Assembly (NCBI GenBank): GCA_033065855.1
Contig: JAVXUO010001813.1
Coordinates: 1 to 64,000, forward strand
Direction of reading: 5' to 3'
DNA length: 64,000 nucleotides
From: Escallonia rubra
Taxonomy: Eukaryota > Streptophyta > Magnoliopsida > Escalloniales > Escalloniaceae
Shown: positions 33,701 to 44,429 of the stretch, piece by piece
How positions within the stretch are numbered: the stretch's first letter is position 1
Layout of the letters: every line of letters starts with the position of its first letter
The notes under the pieces: model-generated
Database searches by the model: none
What the model saw: the letters and a program-made list of their open reading frames with translations, nothing else
What the model was told of the DNA's origin: nothing
Position numbers and translations under genes: made by a program

Positions 33701-35724
33701 GTTTTAGCACAACCATTTTCAATTTCTACTTTTTTAGCTTGCAAATTTTTGGTAAACAATCTTTTTTTTGTTTGGCCAAGATCTCTTGAAAATGGTAACT
33801 AAAAGTGAATAGCTTGCATCTCATTTGTTGGTAATATGATAGGAATCCTACTGCATTGATACATGATACAAGAGTGAGTTTTGAAGGCATTAGAGCGCCA
33901 AAGATGGCCTATTTTTCTTCAAAAGGACCTAGCAGTGCCCCAGACATAATTAAGGTATATATGTTGGTTTTCCACTCCAGGTATAGTTCTGCTGTAGCAT
34001 ATGTGTCTGTACCTGAACAGGTTTAAGTTGATACGTTTATCTTCTTTGTTTTCCTTGTTCTGTCTATCAAATCATATGTACATGCAAAAAGATGTACTGA
34101 AGTTTCAAGAGGCCAAAAACAAAGTAGATAGTATATGAAATATCTTTGATAGTAGGTGGTATAATCTCCTTTTCAATCCAGCAAGACTCACACTGACACA
34201 AAAGTTATGGTTTCAGCCGGATGTTACTGCTCCAGGACTAAATATCTTTGGAGCATGGCCGCGTAGCTTCAATCCAAATGATCCACATGTGCACTGGTAT
34301 GAACTTGATTCTGGCACTTCAATGGCATGTCCTCATGTTTCAGGTGTGGCTGCAGTCCTTAAAGGCATCCACCGTGATTGGAGTCCAGCTGAAGTTAAAT
34401 CTGCAATTATGACAACAGGTTAGTTGTCTCTACTGCTGCATGTGAATTTCTAGCATCTGGGATCCACTAAAAGGTTGAACTAGAGACAATCATGAGCATA
34501 GAAAAGTTAATTTTACGGAATATGCCACGTCGAATGAGAAATAAACAGATGCAGTATGCACATCTTGAAATGATATAAGCAGGACTCATGCTGGAAGAAC
34601 CAAGGAACTGAAATGGAAATCAATCATCAGCACATGAAAACAACATAAGCCTTTTTTGTGTGCTTGTGCATCTTTTCAGTTTCGTATTCCTTTACACCTC
34701 CTTGTAATTGTGGGAGGTTGTAGGAGTAAGATAAAAAAACAATGATAATCATCATTAGGATGCAGTTTCCCTGTGGTCTCCATAGGTTGCCAACCATGAA
34801 AACAAAAACAACCAAAATGGGCAGGTCAAGCACACTTTTAGCCTTTTTATCAGGATCTAATATCTTTGCACTTTCTTCAACAATCAATGAATTTAAATGC
34901 GATTTTGAAAGCCAATACATCCCTGATAAGATCCCTGTAATTACTAAACAATGACATCTCTCGAGACAGAGATGGTTCTTTACAATTTTTTTGCAATGAG
35001 GAACACATACTTAGCTACCTTGTCTTATGCCCACCCAGTTCTTTCGTTCTTGAATGTTTTTTATTGTCTTCTCAGGTCAACATATGTTATAAACTTCATA
35101 TGTTGTTAATGGTATCTATAACTACATGACAGAGTACTGATTGACTCTCGGGCTAACCATTTTCATTTCCTTGACACAGCTGTGGTCTATGATGCAACTA
35201 ATCAACCCATACAGGCAGATGGAAGGGACGCTACACCTTTTGATTTTGGTTCGGGCCATTTAATGCCGAACTATGCCCTTCGTCCAGGCCTAGTATACGA
35301 CTTCAGCACCAACGATGTCATCTCATATCTTTGTAGTGCTGGAGTAAACAACTGGCAGTTGCAGAGTCTTCTTCGCGAAGATGCTTATTGCCCTTACCAA
35401 CCAGTACCCACCTACAACTTGAATTACCCTTCCATCGCGGTTTCTAATATGAACGGGCCGACGACAGTGCTTCGAACGGTGACATATCGTGGAGAAGGGC
35501 AAGACCCAAAGACCTTTCAGTTGTCTGTTGAGCAACCTGAAGGGATACACCTTGAAGTGCAACCAAATTTTCTAGATTTTTCTGACGGTCGCAAGACGAT
35601 GACCTACAGAGTAGATATTTCAGTCAGAAACACAGAAGTACTGGGTAGATATGTTTTCGGAACCATCACGTGGTATAACAATGTTCAAAAGGTCAGAAGT
35701 CCGGTTGCTGTTCGAGCATTCTAA
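30781..35724 (+). CDS. Subtilisin-like serine protease 1 (S8 family), 12 exons
   Basis: Exons: 30781-30855, 30988-31082, 31189-31286, 31384-31536, 32064-32175, 32401-32567, 32687-33057, 33255-33349, 33439-33681, 33843-33954, 34217-34418, 35180-35724. Phases join; 2268 bases, 755 residues. Order of parts: signal peptide ([18 protein letters not shown]), inhibitor I9 propeptide ([11 protein letters not shown]...[17 protein letters not shown]), then the peptidase. Its catalytic Asp is in [14 protein letters not shown], His in HGSHTASIA, oxyanion Asn in SASAGND and Ser in [15 protein letters not shown]-like insert ([12 protein letters not shown]...[11 protein letters not shown]) precedes the Ser, and a fibronectin III-like end ([21 protein letters not shown]) follows. 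Plant members of this family are secreted and cleave peptides or wall proteins. GHFDSG is unusual, since relatives mostly have a GVLDTG-like block. A multi-exon structure occurs in the SBT3/SBT5 groups; I do not assign a group. Copia DNA begins 126 bases after the stop. Confidence 0.95.
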
Positions 35725-35850
35725 GTTTAGGAGTTCTTGAAAAATCAACCTGTTTTGCTTCTTACAGAGTATAATTTAGGTAGGTCAGAAAATGATTTTA
35801 GATTGACTTTGTTACTAGATTTAATTTTTTTTTTTAATTCTCTTAGGTTC

Positions 35851-36188
35851 TGCTAGGATTAATGCTTAGTTGCTGCTCAGTTCATTGTTACTGCTGTTTA
35901 TGGTGCTTAACTCTAGTTCATATTAAGTTTAGTTAAGTAATTTCAGTTAAGTTTAGGTGAAAACCAGTTAGCCACTTGTCAATCATCATATGGATGTAGT
36001 TTGCATATAAATATGGTGTAAGCTGACTAGAGAAGTTAAGAAAATCATATCAGATTTTGAGAAAACCCATTTCTCTGTTTTGGCTCTCTGTTATACTACT
36101 CAATTCCGTAGGTCTACAGTAAAGCCCCTAAAACCATTTCTTCTTGTTGTCATAACACCCCCCACATGCTAAAAATCAGCCACCAACA
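35851..36188 (+). repeat. Copia 5' LTR
   Basis: TGCTAGGATTAATGC... to ...CCACCAACA. It contains CATATAAATATGG (about 36004), a likely TATA box. It is the pair of 44086-44424. Confidence 0.93.
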
Positions 36189-36190
36189 AA

Positions 36191-36202
36191 TGTTATCAGA
36201 GC
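36191..36202 (+). other. Copia primer-binding site
   Basis: TGTTATCAGAGC, two bases after the LTR, matches the usual initiator-methionine tRNA site TGGTATCAGAGC with one change. Confidence 0.8.
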
Positions 36203-36271
36203 TGTGCTGGTTGAGAAGGTCTGGGATTGAAAGAAAGTACAGCAAATGAATGAAATTTCATCTAAGATATC

Positions 36272-37440
36272 ATGGCCAACATTAGTTCTTCAAACCAGCA
36301 AGTAAGTATTCTACCTTTTGATGGTGAAAACTATTATTTCTGATTTGTAAAGATGAAGACAATCTTTAAATCACTTGGCCTTTGGGAATCAGTAGTAGAA
36401 GGGTTTTCTGAACCTAATACAACATAAGGTATGACTGAAAATCAGAAAAAGAAACTAGATGAAAAGAGACAGAAAGATGCATGCAAGGGCTCTTTCACTC
36501 ATTCAAATGAATGTTACTAATCCAATTTTTTCAAAGAATCATGAGAGTTGAAAGTGCAAAAGAAGCATGGGAGACTCTAAGAAATGAGTTCCAAGGTGAT
36601 GATAAGGTGAGAGCTATCAAACTTCAATCTCTTATAAAGGATTTAGAGAATGTGAAAATGAAGGAGGATGAAAGTTTGAAGGACTATTCCAGCAGATTTC
36701 TTGAATTGATAAATCAAATGAAAACTCATGGTGAAGATATTAGTGACCAAAGAATTATTGAGAAGACTTTGATTACTTTGCCAGAAAAATTCGATCCTAT
36801 TGTAGCCGTAATTGAAGAAACAAAAGACCTCTCAGCCTAAAGTGTTCAAGAGGTGATGGCCTCTCTGAAATCCTATGAGCAAAGAATGGCAAGACACGCT
36901 GAAAAAGCTGTAGAGAGTGCCTTCCAATCTAAGCTCAATGTTGGCAGCAAGAACCAGGAAAGGAAACCACAGAACTTTGATCAACCTAAGGGAGAATCAA
37001 GTAGAGGTGGAAGATATGGAAGAGGAAGAGGCAGAGGCAACTTTGGTATAAGTTATAATTCTAAGAATCATTCAAAACCCTACGGTGTTTGTAAAAAGAA
37101 GAGTCATGATGAAAAAGATTGTTGGTTCAAGGGACAAACTCAATGTCATAGATGCAAGAAGTTTGGCCATGTGCAAAAAGATTGTAGAGTGAAATTGCAT
37201 CAACAAGCAAGCTTCACAGAAGAGAAAGAGAGTGAAGTAAGCCTATTCTATGCATGTCAAAGTGCAGCAGAGAAAAATGATGAGATGTGGTTCTTGGACA
37301 GTGGCTGTAGCAACCATATGGCAAGAGAAAAAAGCCTTTTTCTCGACATGGACAGCATTGTCAACACCAAAGTGAAGCTTGGGAATGGTACTATAGTTCA
37401 AGCGCAAGGCAAAAGCACGATTGGTGTTCAAACAAAATAG
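36272..37440 (+). pseudogene. Copia gag and start of protease (broken)
   Basis: It begins MANISSSNQQVSILPFDGENYYF, then a stop where the family has Trp (36341-36343). The gag core is at 36511-36840 (AKEAWETLRNEFQGDDKVRAIKLQSL...LKDYSSRFLELINQM), stops at 36838-36840 and continues in frame. A Gly/Arg-rich part leads to the zinc knuckle CHRCKKFGHVQKDC (about 37144-37185). The aspartic protease follows: WFLDSGCSNHMA (DSG active site, about 37290). It binds and packages element RNA; here it is inactive because of stops. Confidence 0.88.
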
Positions 37441-37823
37441 GGGACCAGATTTATTCGTGATGTTCTTTTGGTTCTAGACTTGGAGCACAACTTGGTTATT
37501 CTTGGACAGCTTTTGGAGAATGATTACACACTTCAATTCCAAGACAAGTGCTGCATAATCTATGACAAAAAAGGGAGTAAAGATGTTGTAACAAAGATAA
37601 AGATGGAGAAAAACAGAAGCTTTCCGATAAATTTCATATATACAAATGGAGTTGCAATGAAAGCTTCAATTGTCGAAGATTCTTGGTTGTGGAATCGAAG
37701 GTTTGGTCACATAAACTTCAAAAATCTAAAGTTGCTGCATAAAGAAAACATGGTGCAAGGCCTCCCCACCATAGAAGAAAAACATGAAGTTTTTTAAGGA
37801 CGTGCTTTTGGCAAGCACCATAG
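37441..37823 (+). pseudogene. Copia protease end and pre-integrase fragment
   Basis: The frame runs VLDLEHNLVILGQLLENDYTLQF... to SWLWNRRFGHINFKNLKLLHKENMVQGLP, the pre-integrase block with the first His residues of the HHCC zinc site. It ends near 37823 where the Gypsy LTR begins; the target frame read ...AFGKHH here. Confidence 0.85.
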
Positions 37824-38374
37824 TGTCACGGAGCGAACGACTTCACTAAGTCGGACCTTGCGACACTTAGCTATTAAGCCCCCGCTTGCGCGCTAAGTTA
37901 GCCTAACCGTCGAAGCTAGCAAAGTTGGAAGCAAATACGCAGCGGAACATAAGAGTTTGGGGAAAGGATTCCCAATACACTACTTGGAAAAAGCTTTGTA
38001 CAAGGATATTTGGATCACACTTAGATGTCTTGGCCTAGTGAGGCCTTGGCCTTATATACTACTTCACATCCTTAACGGACGATGGAGATTACACTCGATC
38101 CTACGGTATGCATTATTCCTCTAGAACTCTCTAAACTATTTACAAGCCTCCATAATATTCTAGACTACTTCTAGAATAGTCCCCAATCTTTCTAGAGCTA
38201 CCATCACTATTCTAGAATATTCACATATGTACAAGACCAATTTGTGTAGAGATGTCTTGAACCTTCCGGAAGCCTTGCCCTTTAATTGCCAAGTAAGCGT
38301 CCACTAAGCATCCCGTAAGCGCCTAATGAGCCCCTGCATGGCGTAACCTCCAAAAATTAATCTCTTTAGTGACA
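37824..38374 (-). repeat. Gypsy 3' LTR
   Basis: Paired with 41079-41641. Its minus-strand start is TGTCACTAAAG; the partner starts TGTCATGGACCGTTCACTAAG. It therefore lacks 11 bases between two TCA triplets, the mark of a small slip deletion. Confidence 0.92.
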
Positions 38375-38385
38375 TTCTCCCCCAC

Positions 38386-39312
38386 CTAATTTGGCGACGC
38401 CCTCGTCGTAACCTCTTCGTGATAGCGATCCACGAGGTCTTCCAATTGCCCGAGCTCCTCCGCTAACTCCCAAGTCGCTTCGTGCTCTGGCAATCCCTTC
38501 CACTTGACCAAGTAATGCTGTTTTGGTGGAACACCTCGTCCTCGTTCAAGCTTATCCCCAAGCATGTACTCGGCCTCGCGTCTTCGCAAGTCATGCGAAA
38601 CTTGCGTCGCATCCAAGAGTTTAGCCTCATCGGCTTGACTCTCCCCCCTCTCCCCCTTGACTTGTCGGCACACATGACAAGTCTTGACATACATTTACAC
38701 ATCTTTCTTCATTTGAGGCCAAAAGTATGTCGTAGTCACCAAGGCATATGTATGTCGATACCCCAGATGCAATGTCGACTGAGTGTCGTGACTTTCTCGT
38801 ATGACCATCCTCCTTAGGTCTTTCCACTTCGGCATGTACACTTGTTCGTCCCTTGTGTAGAGTAAGCCTCCCTTCACCCGGTATCATTGGGTCTTCCCAT
38901 TCTTCACAAGCTGTAGCAACTCCTTGGCTAAGGGATCACGATGTAGGCCCTCCTTGATCAGCTTGACGATCTCCCATTTTTCCTTTAAAGTAGTCTCCAA
39001 CTTCTCCACCTTTGGTGGCGCCATCCCACATGGTGCCACATTTTGTGGCTTGGCCCCCCGGTCAAGCTTGCCTTGATCACCCACCTTCCTCCTAAGTGTT
39101 TGCCGCTTCTCAAACTCGCGCGGCACAACGTCCTCCTTCCCCTTGGGGACGTCCACCATCTCCCTTGGTTGATCACGCGGCAATGCATCTTCCTTCCCCT
39201 CAAGGACGCCCAAAATTCCCTTTGGTGGCTGCTCGGTCGATGGTGCATTGTTGTCTTCCACCTTGAGACTTTCCAAGTAAGCGCGCGCTCTTCTTGGCTT
39301 TCTCCCTTTCAA
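38386..39312 (-). pseudogene. Gypsy integrase zinc segment fused to chromodomain
   Basis: The minus-strand frame from 39312 reads a charged linker ending EGLHRDPLAKELLQLVKNGKTQ. It is followed, with a frame change near 38885, by the integrase zinc-binding block GGLLYTRDEQVYMPKWKDLRRMVIRESH...LHLGYRHTYALVTTTYFWPQMKKDV and, in the next frame, MYVKTCHVCRQVKG. The HHCC residues are thus present. Immediately afterwards comes DATQVSHDLRRREAEYMLG...YLVKWKGLPEHEATWE, a chromodomain, ending at 38386. The integrase DDE core that should lie between them is missing. Confidence 0.85.
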
Positions 39313-41028
39313 CTTCTTGCACTAGTCGCATACCCGATAGCCGCATAAAATTCACGGTGCTAGATGTTCCCCCGAACATAAGCACCATACAAGTTGTGCC
39401 TCGCTCCATTATGCACACCGCGTTGTTGTATGGTGACACAAGAACGTTCACATGTTGTAATAAATCAAGGCCTAACACCACCTTGAAGTCATCCATCCGT
39501 GCAACGGAGAAGTCCACCATCCCCTTCCACTTGCCAAGGAATATTTTAACCCGTCGAACCGTGCCTTGTAGGGGTTTCACTTTGGTGTTGACGGTCTTCA
39601 ACCCACCTCCCCAGGCAACCACGTTGAGGCCTAACCTTTCGGCCTCTTCCATCGTGATGAAGTTGTGAGTCACCCCCGTATCCACTAACACATGTGCGGG
39701 CTTCCTATTCAACTTCGCCTCCACGTAGAGCAACCCTTCGCTCATAGAAGCTTGTCCTTTACCCGTCAGGACTTGTGGCACATTCCTCTTTTGGAGTGCA
39801 TTTAGGACTTGGAGCAAGCCTATGCGCACTCTCTCGCACTCGGACTCTCCATTCTCCTTTTCCTTGACTAAGGTAGCCAACTTGCCTTGTCGCGGGCAAT
39901 CCCTTGCCCAATACGGCCCTCCTCAAAAGAAGCATCCGTCATTGGGCTTGTTCTTCGTGCGCTTCTCCTCTAGCTTGCCATGGCTCTCAGACTTACTCGT
40001 GCTAGCATGCTTTCCCCATTTATGCCACGCCTTAGGACTCTCTCCCCCACCATTGGCGTGGTTGCCTTCCGACTTGAAGATTCACCACCTCTATCGTACG
40101 CCATCAACGACTTCGCCATCGCTATGGCTTCATCGACATCCTTCACGCCCCGGCGTTAAAGTTCCTTCTTGGCCCAACTTTGGAGGTCGTCGATAAAGTT
40201 GAAGAGAAGATCTTCCTCCGCCATATTCAGAATATGAAGCATAAGCGTAGTAAACTCCTTCACATATTTGCTTATGCTACTCTTATGCCTCAATTCCTTC
40301 ATCTTCTTTATCGTTTCGTAGGCTACATTCTCCGGATATAACTTTTTTTTTATCTCCTTTATGAACATCTCCCATGTATCTATATTGTACAACCCCTTTT
40401 CTATATCGCAATGTTTCCTACACCACCATAGAGTTGCGGTATCTGTAAGATCAAGAGTTGCAGTTCTTACCTTCATCTTATCATCCGTGATGCTAGCACC
40501 CTCAAAATATTGCACCATGTGCCATATGTAGTTGTCGAGCTCTTTGGCATCCCGCTTGCTTCCGAACTGCTTCGGCTTCAGCACTTCCAACCTTGGACTA
40601 GGAGTGGCAACCGCTCCACCCGCGATAGCTCTCTTGCACATCGTCGTGTCTTGCCTTATCTCCTCCACGCCAACCTTCACCACATCGAGTTGATCTTGCA
40701 AACTAGTGAACAACTCTGTGAACCTTTCACGTAGCTCGTCTTGGGGGCCTATCGCCCTCTTGAGCGACTTGAGCTCTTGTAAGACGTGATCCTCTAACAT
40801 TTGTAAATTTTGCTCGACCATCCCCATGCGATCCTTGACATCACCCATAGTAATCTCCAAGTGACCCGTTCGGTCATCCAACGAAGCAAGCGCATCCCTC
40901 AACTTGTTTTGGCCTCAACCACCCTTATTTTCATTGGGTGGTGGCTGTGGATCTCGCCCACGCTCAACCACGACCACATTTTCCTTAGACATCCCCGATG
41001 TCCCAACGCTAGTGTCCCTGCCTGCCAT
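39200..41028 (-). pseudogene. Gypsy gag-protease polyprotein (broken)
   Basis: It starts at 41028 (MAGRDTSVGTSGMSKENVVVV) and has a TGA in frame near 40916. The gag core follows (LEVLKPKQFGSKRDAKELDNYIWHMVQYFEGASITDDKMKVRTATLDLTDTATLWW...), stopping at 40156. Further on the frame gives KSESHGKLEEKRTKNKPNDGCFF, a stop where the zinc knuckle should have its second Cys, then GGPYWARDCP with Trp in place of the knuckle His. The aspartic protease is at 39880-39200: HVLVDTGVTHNFI (DTG active site) and VVLGLDLLQHVNVLVSPYNN. Gag and protease were thus one frame. Stops and the lost knuckle residues indicate an inactive copy. Confidence 0.88.
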
Positions 41029-41063
41029 ACTCGCTCTTTGCTTGGCACGACCCCTCGTAACCA

Positions 41064-41077
41064 AGCTCTGATACAAC
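41064..41077 (-). other. Gypsy primer-binding site
   Basis: On the minus strand GGTTGTATCAGAGC lies just after the 5' LTR. It resembles the initiator-methionine tRNA site TGGTATCAGAGC and fixes the orientation of the element. Confidence 0.75.
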
Positions 41078-41078
41078 C

Positions 41079-41641
41079 TGTCACAGAGCGAATGACTTCA
41101 CTGAGTGAGTTCGTGTGGCACTTAGTTATCAAGCCCCCGCTTGCGCGCTAAGTCAGCCTAATCGTCGAAGCTGGGCAAAGTTGAAAGCAAATACACGGTG
41201 GAACACAAGAGTTTGGGGAAAGGATTCCCAATACACTACTTGGAGAAAGCTTTGTACAAGGATATTTGGATCACACTTAGATGCCTTGCCCAAGTAAGGC
41301 TTTGGCCTTTTATACTACTCCACCTCATCAACAGACAGTGGAGATTACACTTGATCCTACGGTATGCATTATCCCTCTAGAACTCTCTAGACTATTTACA
41401 AGCCTCCATACTATTCTAGACTACTTCTAGAATAGTCTCCTATCTTTCTAGAGCTACCATCGCTACTCTAGAATATTCACATACGTACATGACCAATTTG
41501 TGTAGAGTTGTCTCGAACCTTCCGGAAGCCTTGCCCTTTAATTACCAAGTAAGCGTCCACTAAGCGTACTGTAAGTGCCTAATGAGCGCCTGCATGGTGT
41601 AACCTCCAAAAATTAGCCTCCTTAGTGAACGGTCCATGACA
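41079..41641 (-). repeat. Gypsy 5' LTR
   Basis: Paired with 37824-38374. It is 12 bases longer, mostly because of an 11-base segment close to the outer end (about 41629-41639). Confidence 0.92.
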
Positions 41642-42403
41642 ATATGAAACCATTTCCGAAAGGAGTACCATGGAGAGCAAAAGAGAAGCTGGAGCTAGTC
41701 CATACTGATGTTTGTGGACCTATGCAAACTCTTTCTAATGATGAAAATAGGTACTTTATTCTTTCATTGATGATTATACTCGTATGACATGGGTATACTT
41801 CATGAGGAAAAAATCTCAAGTTTTTGGTGTGTTTAGAAAGTTCAAATGCCTTGTTGAAAAGCAAAGTGGTTGTTTCATTAAAGTCTTGAGAAGTGACAGA
41901 GGAAAGGAGTACACTTCAAATGAGTTTCATAAATTTTGTGAAGATGAAGGAGTGGAAAGACAACTCACAGTTGGCTATACTCTACGGCAAAATGGTGTGT
42001 CCTAAAGGAAAAATCAAACGGTTATGGAGATGGCAAAATCAATGTTGCATGACAAAGGAATTCCTAAATCATTTTGGGCTGAAGCTGTGCATACAGCTGT
42101 GTATTAATTAATAGATCACCAACTAAAGCTGTGTTGAATCAAACTCCATTTCAAGCATGGAATGGAAGAAGACCATCTGTTAAACACTTTCAAGTGTTTG
42201 GAAGCATTTGTTACTCTCAAGTGCCAAAAGAGAAAAGAAGTAAGCTAGATGAAGCAAGTGAAAGGTGCATATTTGTTGGCTATAGCACAATGTCAAAAGG
42301 CTATAGGCTTTACAACTTGCAAAGTAATAAAATCATCATTAACCGTGATGTGCTGTTTGATGAAAATGCTTTGTGGAACTGGGAGGACAACAAAGTTGAG
42401 TAA
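41642..42403 (+). pseudogene. Copia integrase, remainder (broken)
   Basis: The frame resumes [27 protein letters not shown] (first catalytic Asp), ...RYFIL with a frame slip, WVYFMRKKSQVFGVFRKFKCLVEKQSG, LRSDRGKEYTSNEFHKFCEDEGVERQLT (second Asp) and a premature stop after LRQNGV. The C-terminal part reads LNQTPFQAWNGRRPSVKHFQVFGSICYSQVPKEKRSKLDEASERCIFVGYS to a stop at 42403. Integrase inserts element cDNA; this copy is dead. Confidence 0.88.
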
Positions 42404-43734
42404 CAAGGAGTTCCATTTGATGTCCTTCAAGAAAACTCAACTCAAGAAGATGAAAATGATGAAGATTCGCCTCCAAATACACCAAGGGCAGATTCATCAT
42501 CAAGCTCATCATCAACAAGCTCAACTTCAAGAAGAATGAGAAGTTTGAGTGATGTATATCAAACTTGTAACTTATGTGTTACTGAAGCAAAAAGCTTTGA
42601 TGAAGCAATAAAAGAGGAAGATTTGAGGACAACTATGCAAGAAGAAATCAAAGTTATTGAGAAAAACAGAGCATGGGAGTTGGTTAAAAAGCCAAAAGAT
42701 AAAGAAGTTGTTGGTGTGAAGTAGATTTTCAAGGTGAAACACAACCCCGATGTTCAATTCAAAGAAAGAAGGCAAGGCGTGTTGCTAAGGGCTATGCACA
42801 ACAGCCCGGCATTGATTTTCATGAAACGTTTACTTTGGTAGCAAGACTTGATTCCGTTAGAGCCTTGATTGCACTCGCAACAAGCAAATGGTGGTTATTG
42901 TATCAACTTGATGTCAAATCAACATTTCTGAATGGAGAGTTGAAAGAAAAAGTCTATGTAGATCAGCCTCAAGGATTTGTGATTAAAGGAGATGAAGAAA
43001 AAGCGTACAAGTTGCAAAAAGCACTATGGGCTGAAACAAGCACCTAGAGCATGGCATAGCCAAATAAATGATCATTTCACTCAGAAAGGCTTCAAGAAAA
43101 GTGAAAGTGAGCATACCTTGTGTGTGAAACATTAAGGTGAGTTCTCATTATTGCTCTTTATGTTGATGATTTGCTCTTTACGGGTAATAGTGAAAAGATG
43201 ATTAAAGATTTTAGAAAGGAGATGATGAAGAAGTATGAAATGAATGATATGGGGCTGCTCAAACATTTTCTTGGTATGGAGATTCACCAAGATGATGAAG
43301 GTGTCTTTATTTGTCAAAAGAATTATGCTGAAAAGGTGCTGAAAAAATTCAGAATGTATGGCTGCAATCCTAAAGCTACACCACTCATTGTGGGGGAGAA
43401 GTTAAAGAAAGAAGATGGTGGAAGCAAGGCAAATGCAACATTTTATAGAAGCATTGTATGAAACTCATTATATCTCACTGCAACAAGACTAGATATTATG
43501 TTTACAGCGAGTCTCCTATCTAGATTTATGCAAGCACCAAGCCATTTTCATCTTGGAGCAGCAAAGAAAGTCCTCAGATACATCCAAGGTACCATTGATT
43601 ATGGTATCATGAATGGAAGAAGCAAAGAAGTTAAGCTGTCAGGTTTTTGTGACAGTGATTTTGGAGGATGCAAAGATGATATGAAGAGTATTCTCTTGGC
43701 TTTCAAAGAAGCAACAAAGTGTTGCTCAATCTTC
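42404..43734 (+). pseudogene. Copia reverse transcriptase (broken)
   Basis: The RT starts near EAIKEEDLRTTMQEEIKVIEKNRAWELVKKPKDKEVVGVK, with a TAG in place of Trp at 42722-42724. It continues in shifting frames: ARLDSVRALIALATSKWWLLYQLDVKSTFLNGELKEKVYVDQPQGF (catalytic Asp in QLDVKSTFL), then LYVDDLLFTGNS (YVDD pair, about 43159), MGLLKHFLGMEIHQDDEGVFICQKNYAEKVLKKF, and FTASLLSRFMQAPSHFHLGAAKKVLRYIQGTIDYGI. The motifs survive, but stops and frameshifts are present. Confidence 0.88.
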
Positions 43735-44035
43735 AGCTGAAGCAGAGTATGTTTCAGCTACAATAGCAACCTCTCAAGCCATTTGACTTAGAAGAATTTT
43801 TCATGACTTTAACCAAAAACAAGAAAGAAAAACTAAGTTATTTTGTGACAACAAATCAGCCATAGCAATGGCCAAGAATCCGGTCTTTCACAGCAGGACC
43901 AGGCACATTGCACTCAAGTATCATTTTATCCGTGAAGCAATTGAAGAAGGGAAAATTGAACTTGAATTTTGCAGGTCAGAAGAACAAGTGTAGACATCTT
44001 TATGAAAGCTCTACCAAGAGAAAGGTTTCAAGAAT
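43735..44035 (+). pseudogene. Copia RNase H end (broken)
   Basis: SAEAEYVSATIATSQAI, a stop in place of Trp, LRRIFHDFNQKQERKTKLFCDNKSAIAMAKNPVFHSRTRHIALKYHFIREAIEEGKIELEFC. These are the usual RNase H blocks (catalytic Glu in AEAEY, Asp in CDNKSAI, and the RTRHI segment). Confidence 0.85.
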
Positions 44036-44070
44036 TAAGACAAGCTTTGGGAGTTCAGCAACAAGACATT

Positions 44071-44085
44071 AAGGGGGAGAATGAA
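44071..44085 (+). other. Copia polypurine tract
   Basis: AAGGGGGAGAATGAA directly before the 3' LTR, the usual plus-strand primer position. Confidence 0.75.
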
Positions 44086-44424
44086 TGTTAGGACTAATGC
44101 TTAGTTGTTGCTCTGTTCATTGTTACTGTTGTTTATGGTGCTTAACTCTAGTTCATATTAAGTTTAGTTAAGTAACTTCAGTTAAAGTTTAGGTGGAAAC
44201 TAGTTAGCCACTTGTCAATCATCATATGGATGTATTTTGCATATAAATATGGTGTAAGCTTATTAGAGAAGTTAAGAAAATCATATCAGATTTTGAGAAA
44301 ACCCATCTCTCTGTTTTGGCTCTCTGTTTTACTACTCAATCCCGTAGGTCTACAATAAAGCCCCTAAAACCGTTTCTTCCTGCTGTCATAACACCCCCAA
44401 CATGCTGAAAATCATCCACCAACA
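44086..44424 (+). repeat. Copia 3' LTR
   Basis: TGTTAGGACTAATGC... to ...CCACCAACA, followed by the target duplication GGTTC (44425-44429). The sequence after it continues the target DNA behind protease 1. Confidence 0.93.
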
Positions 44425-44429
44425 GGTTC

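Larger units (their letters stand above)
37824..41641 (-). mobile_element. Chromodomain Gypsy element, internally deleted, nested in Copia
   Basis: LTRs at 37824-38374 (551 bp) and 41079-41641 (563 bp) both start TGTCAC on the + strand and end GACA. Reading on the minus strand: 5' LTR, primer-binding site, gag with degenerate knuckle, aspartic protease, then a joint to an integrase zinc segment and a C-terminal chromodomain, purine tract, and 3' LTR. Reverse transcriptase, RNase H and the integrase catalytic core are absent. The chromodomain places it among plant chromoviruses. No exact target duplication is seen: the flanks are ...CATAG and ATATG.... Confidence 0.93.
35851..44424 (+). mobile_element. 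Copia LTR retrotransposon, decayed, with nested Gypsy
   Basis: LTRs of 338 and 339 bases (35851-36188, 44086-44424) begin TGYTAGGA and end ACCAACA. The flanks GGTTC at 35846-35850 and 44425-44429 are a 5-bp target duplication. A primer-binding site, gag, protease, integrase, reverse transcriptase and RNase H follow in Copia order, ending in a purine tract. By eye the two LTRs differ at twenty-odd positions plus one indel, so the insertion is not recent. A Gypsy element (37824-41641) splits the integrase region. Several stops break every ORF. Total length is 8574 bases, about 4.8 kb without the Gypsy. Confidence 0.95.

Noticed and set aside
38482-39668. Plus-strand open frames in the Gypsy element
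   Set aside because: They are antisense shadows of the gag, protease and chromodomain frames.
37819-41646. Target duplication for the Gypsy element (CATAG and ATATG)
   Set aside because: The flanks share only AT-rich words with different phase; not strong enough to call.
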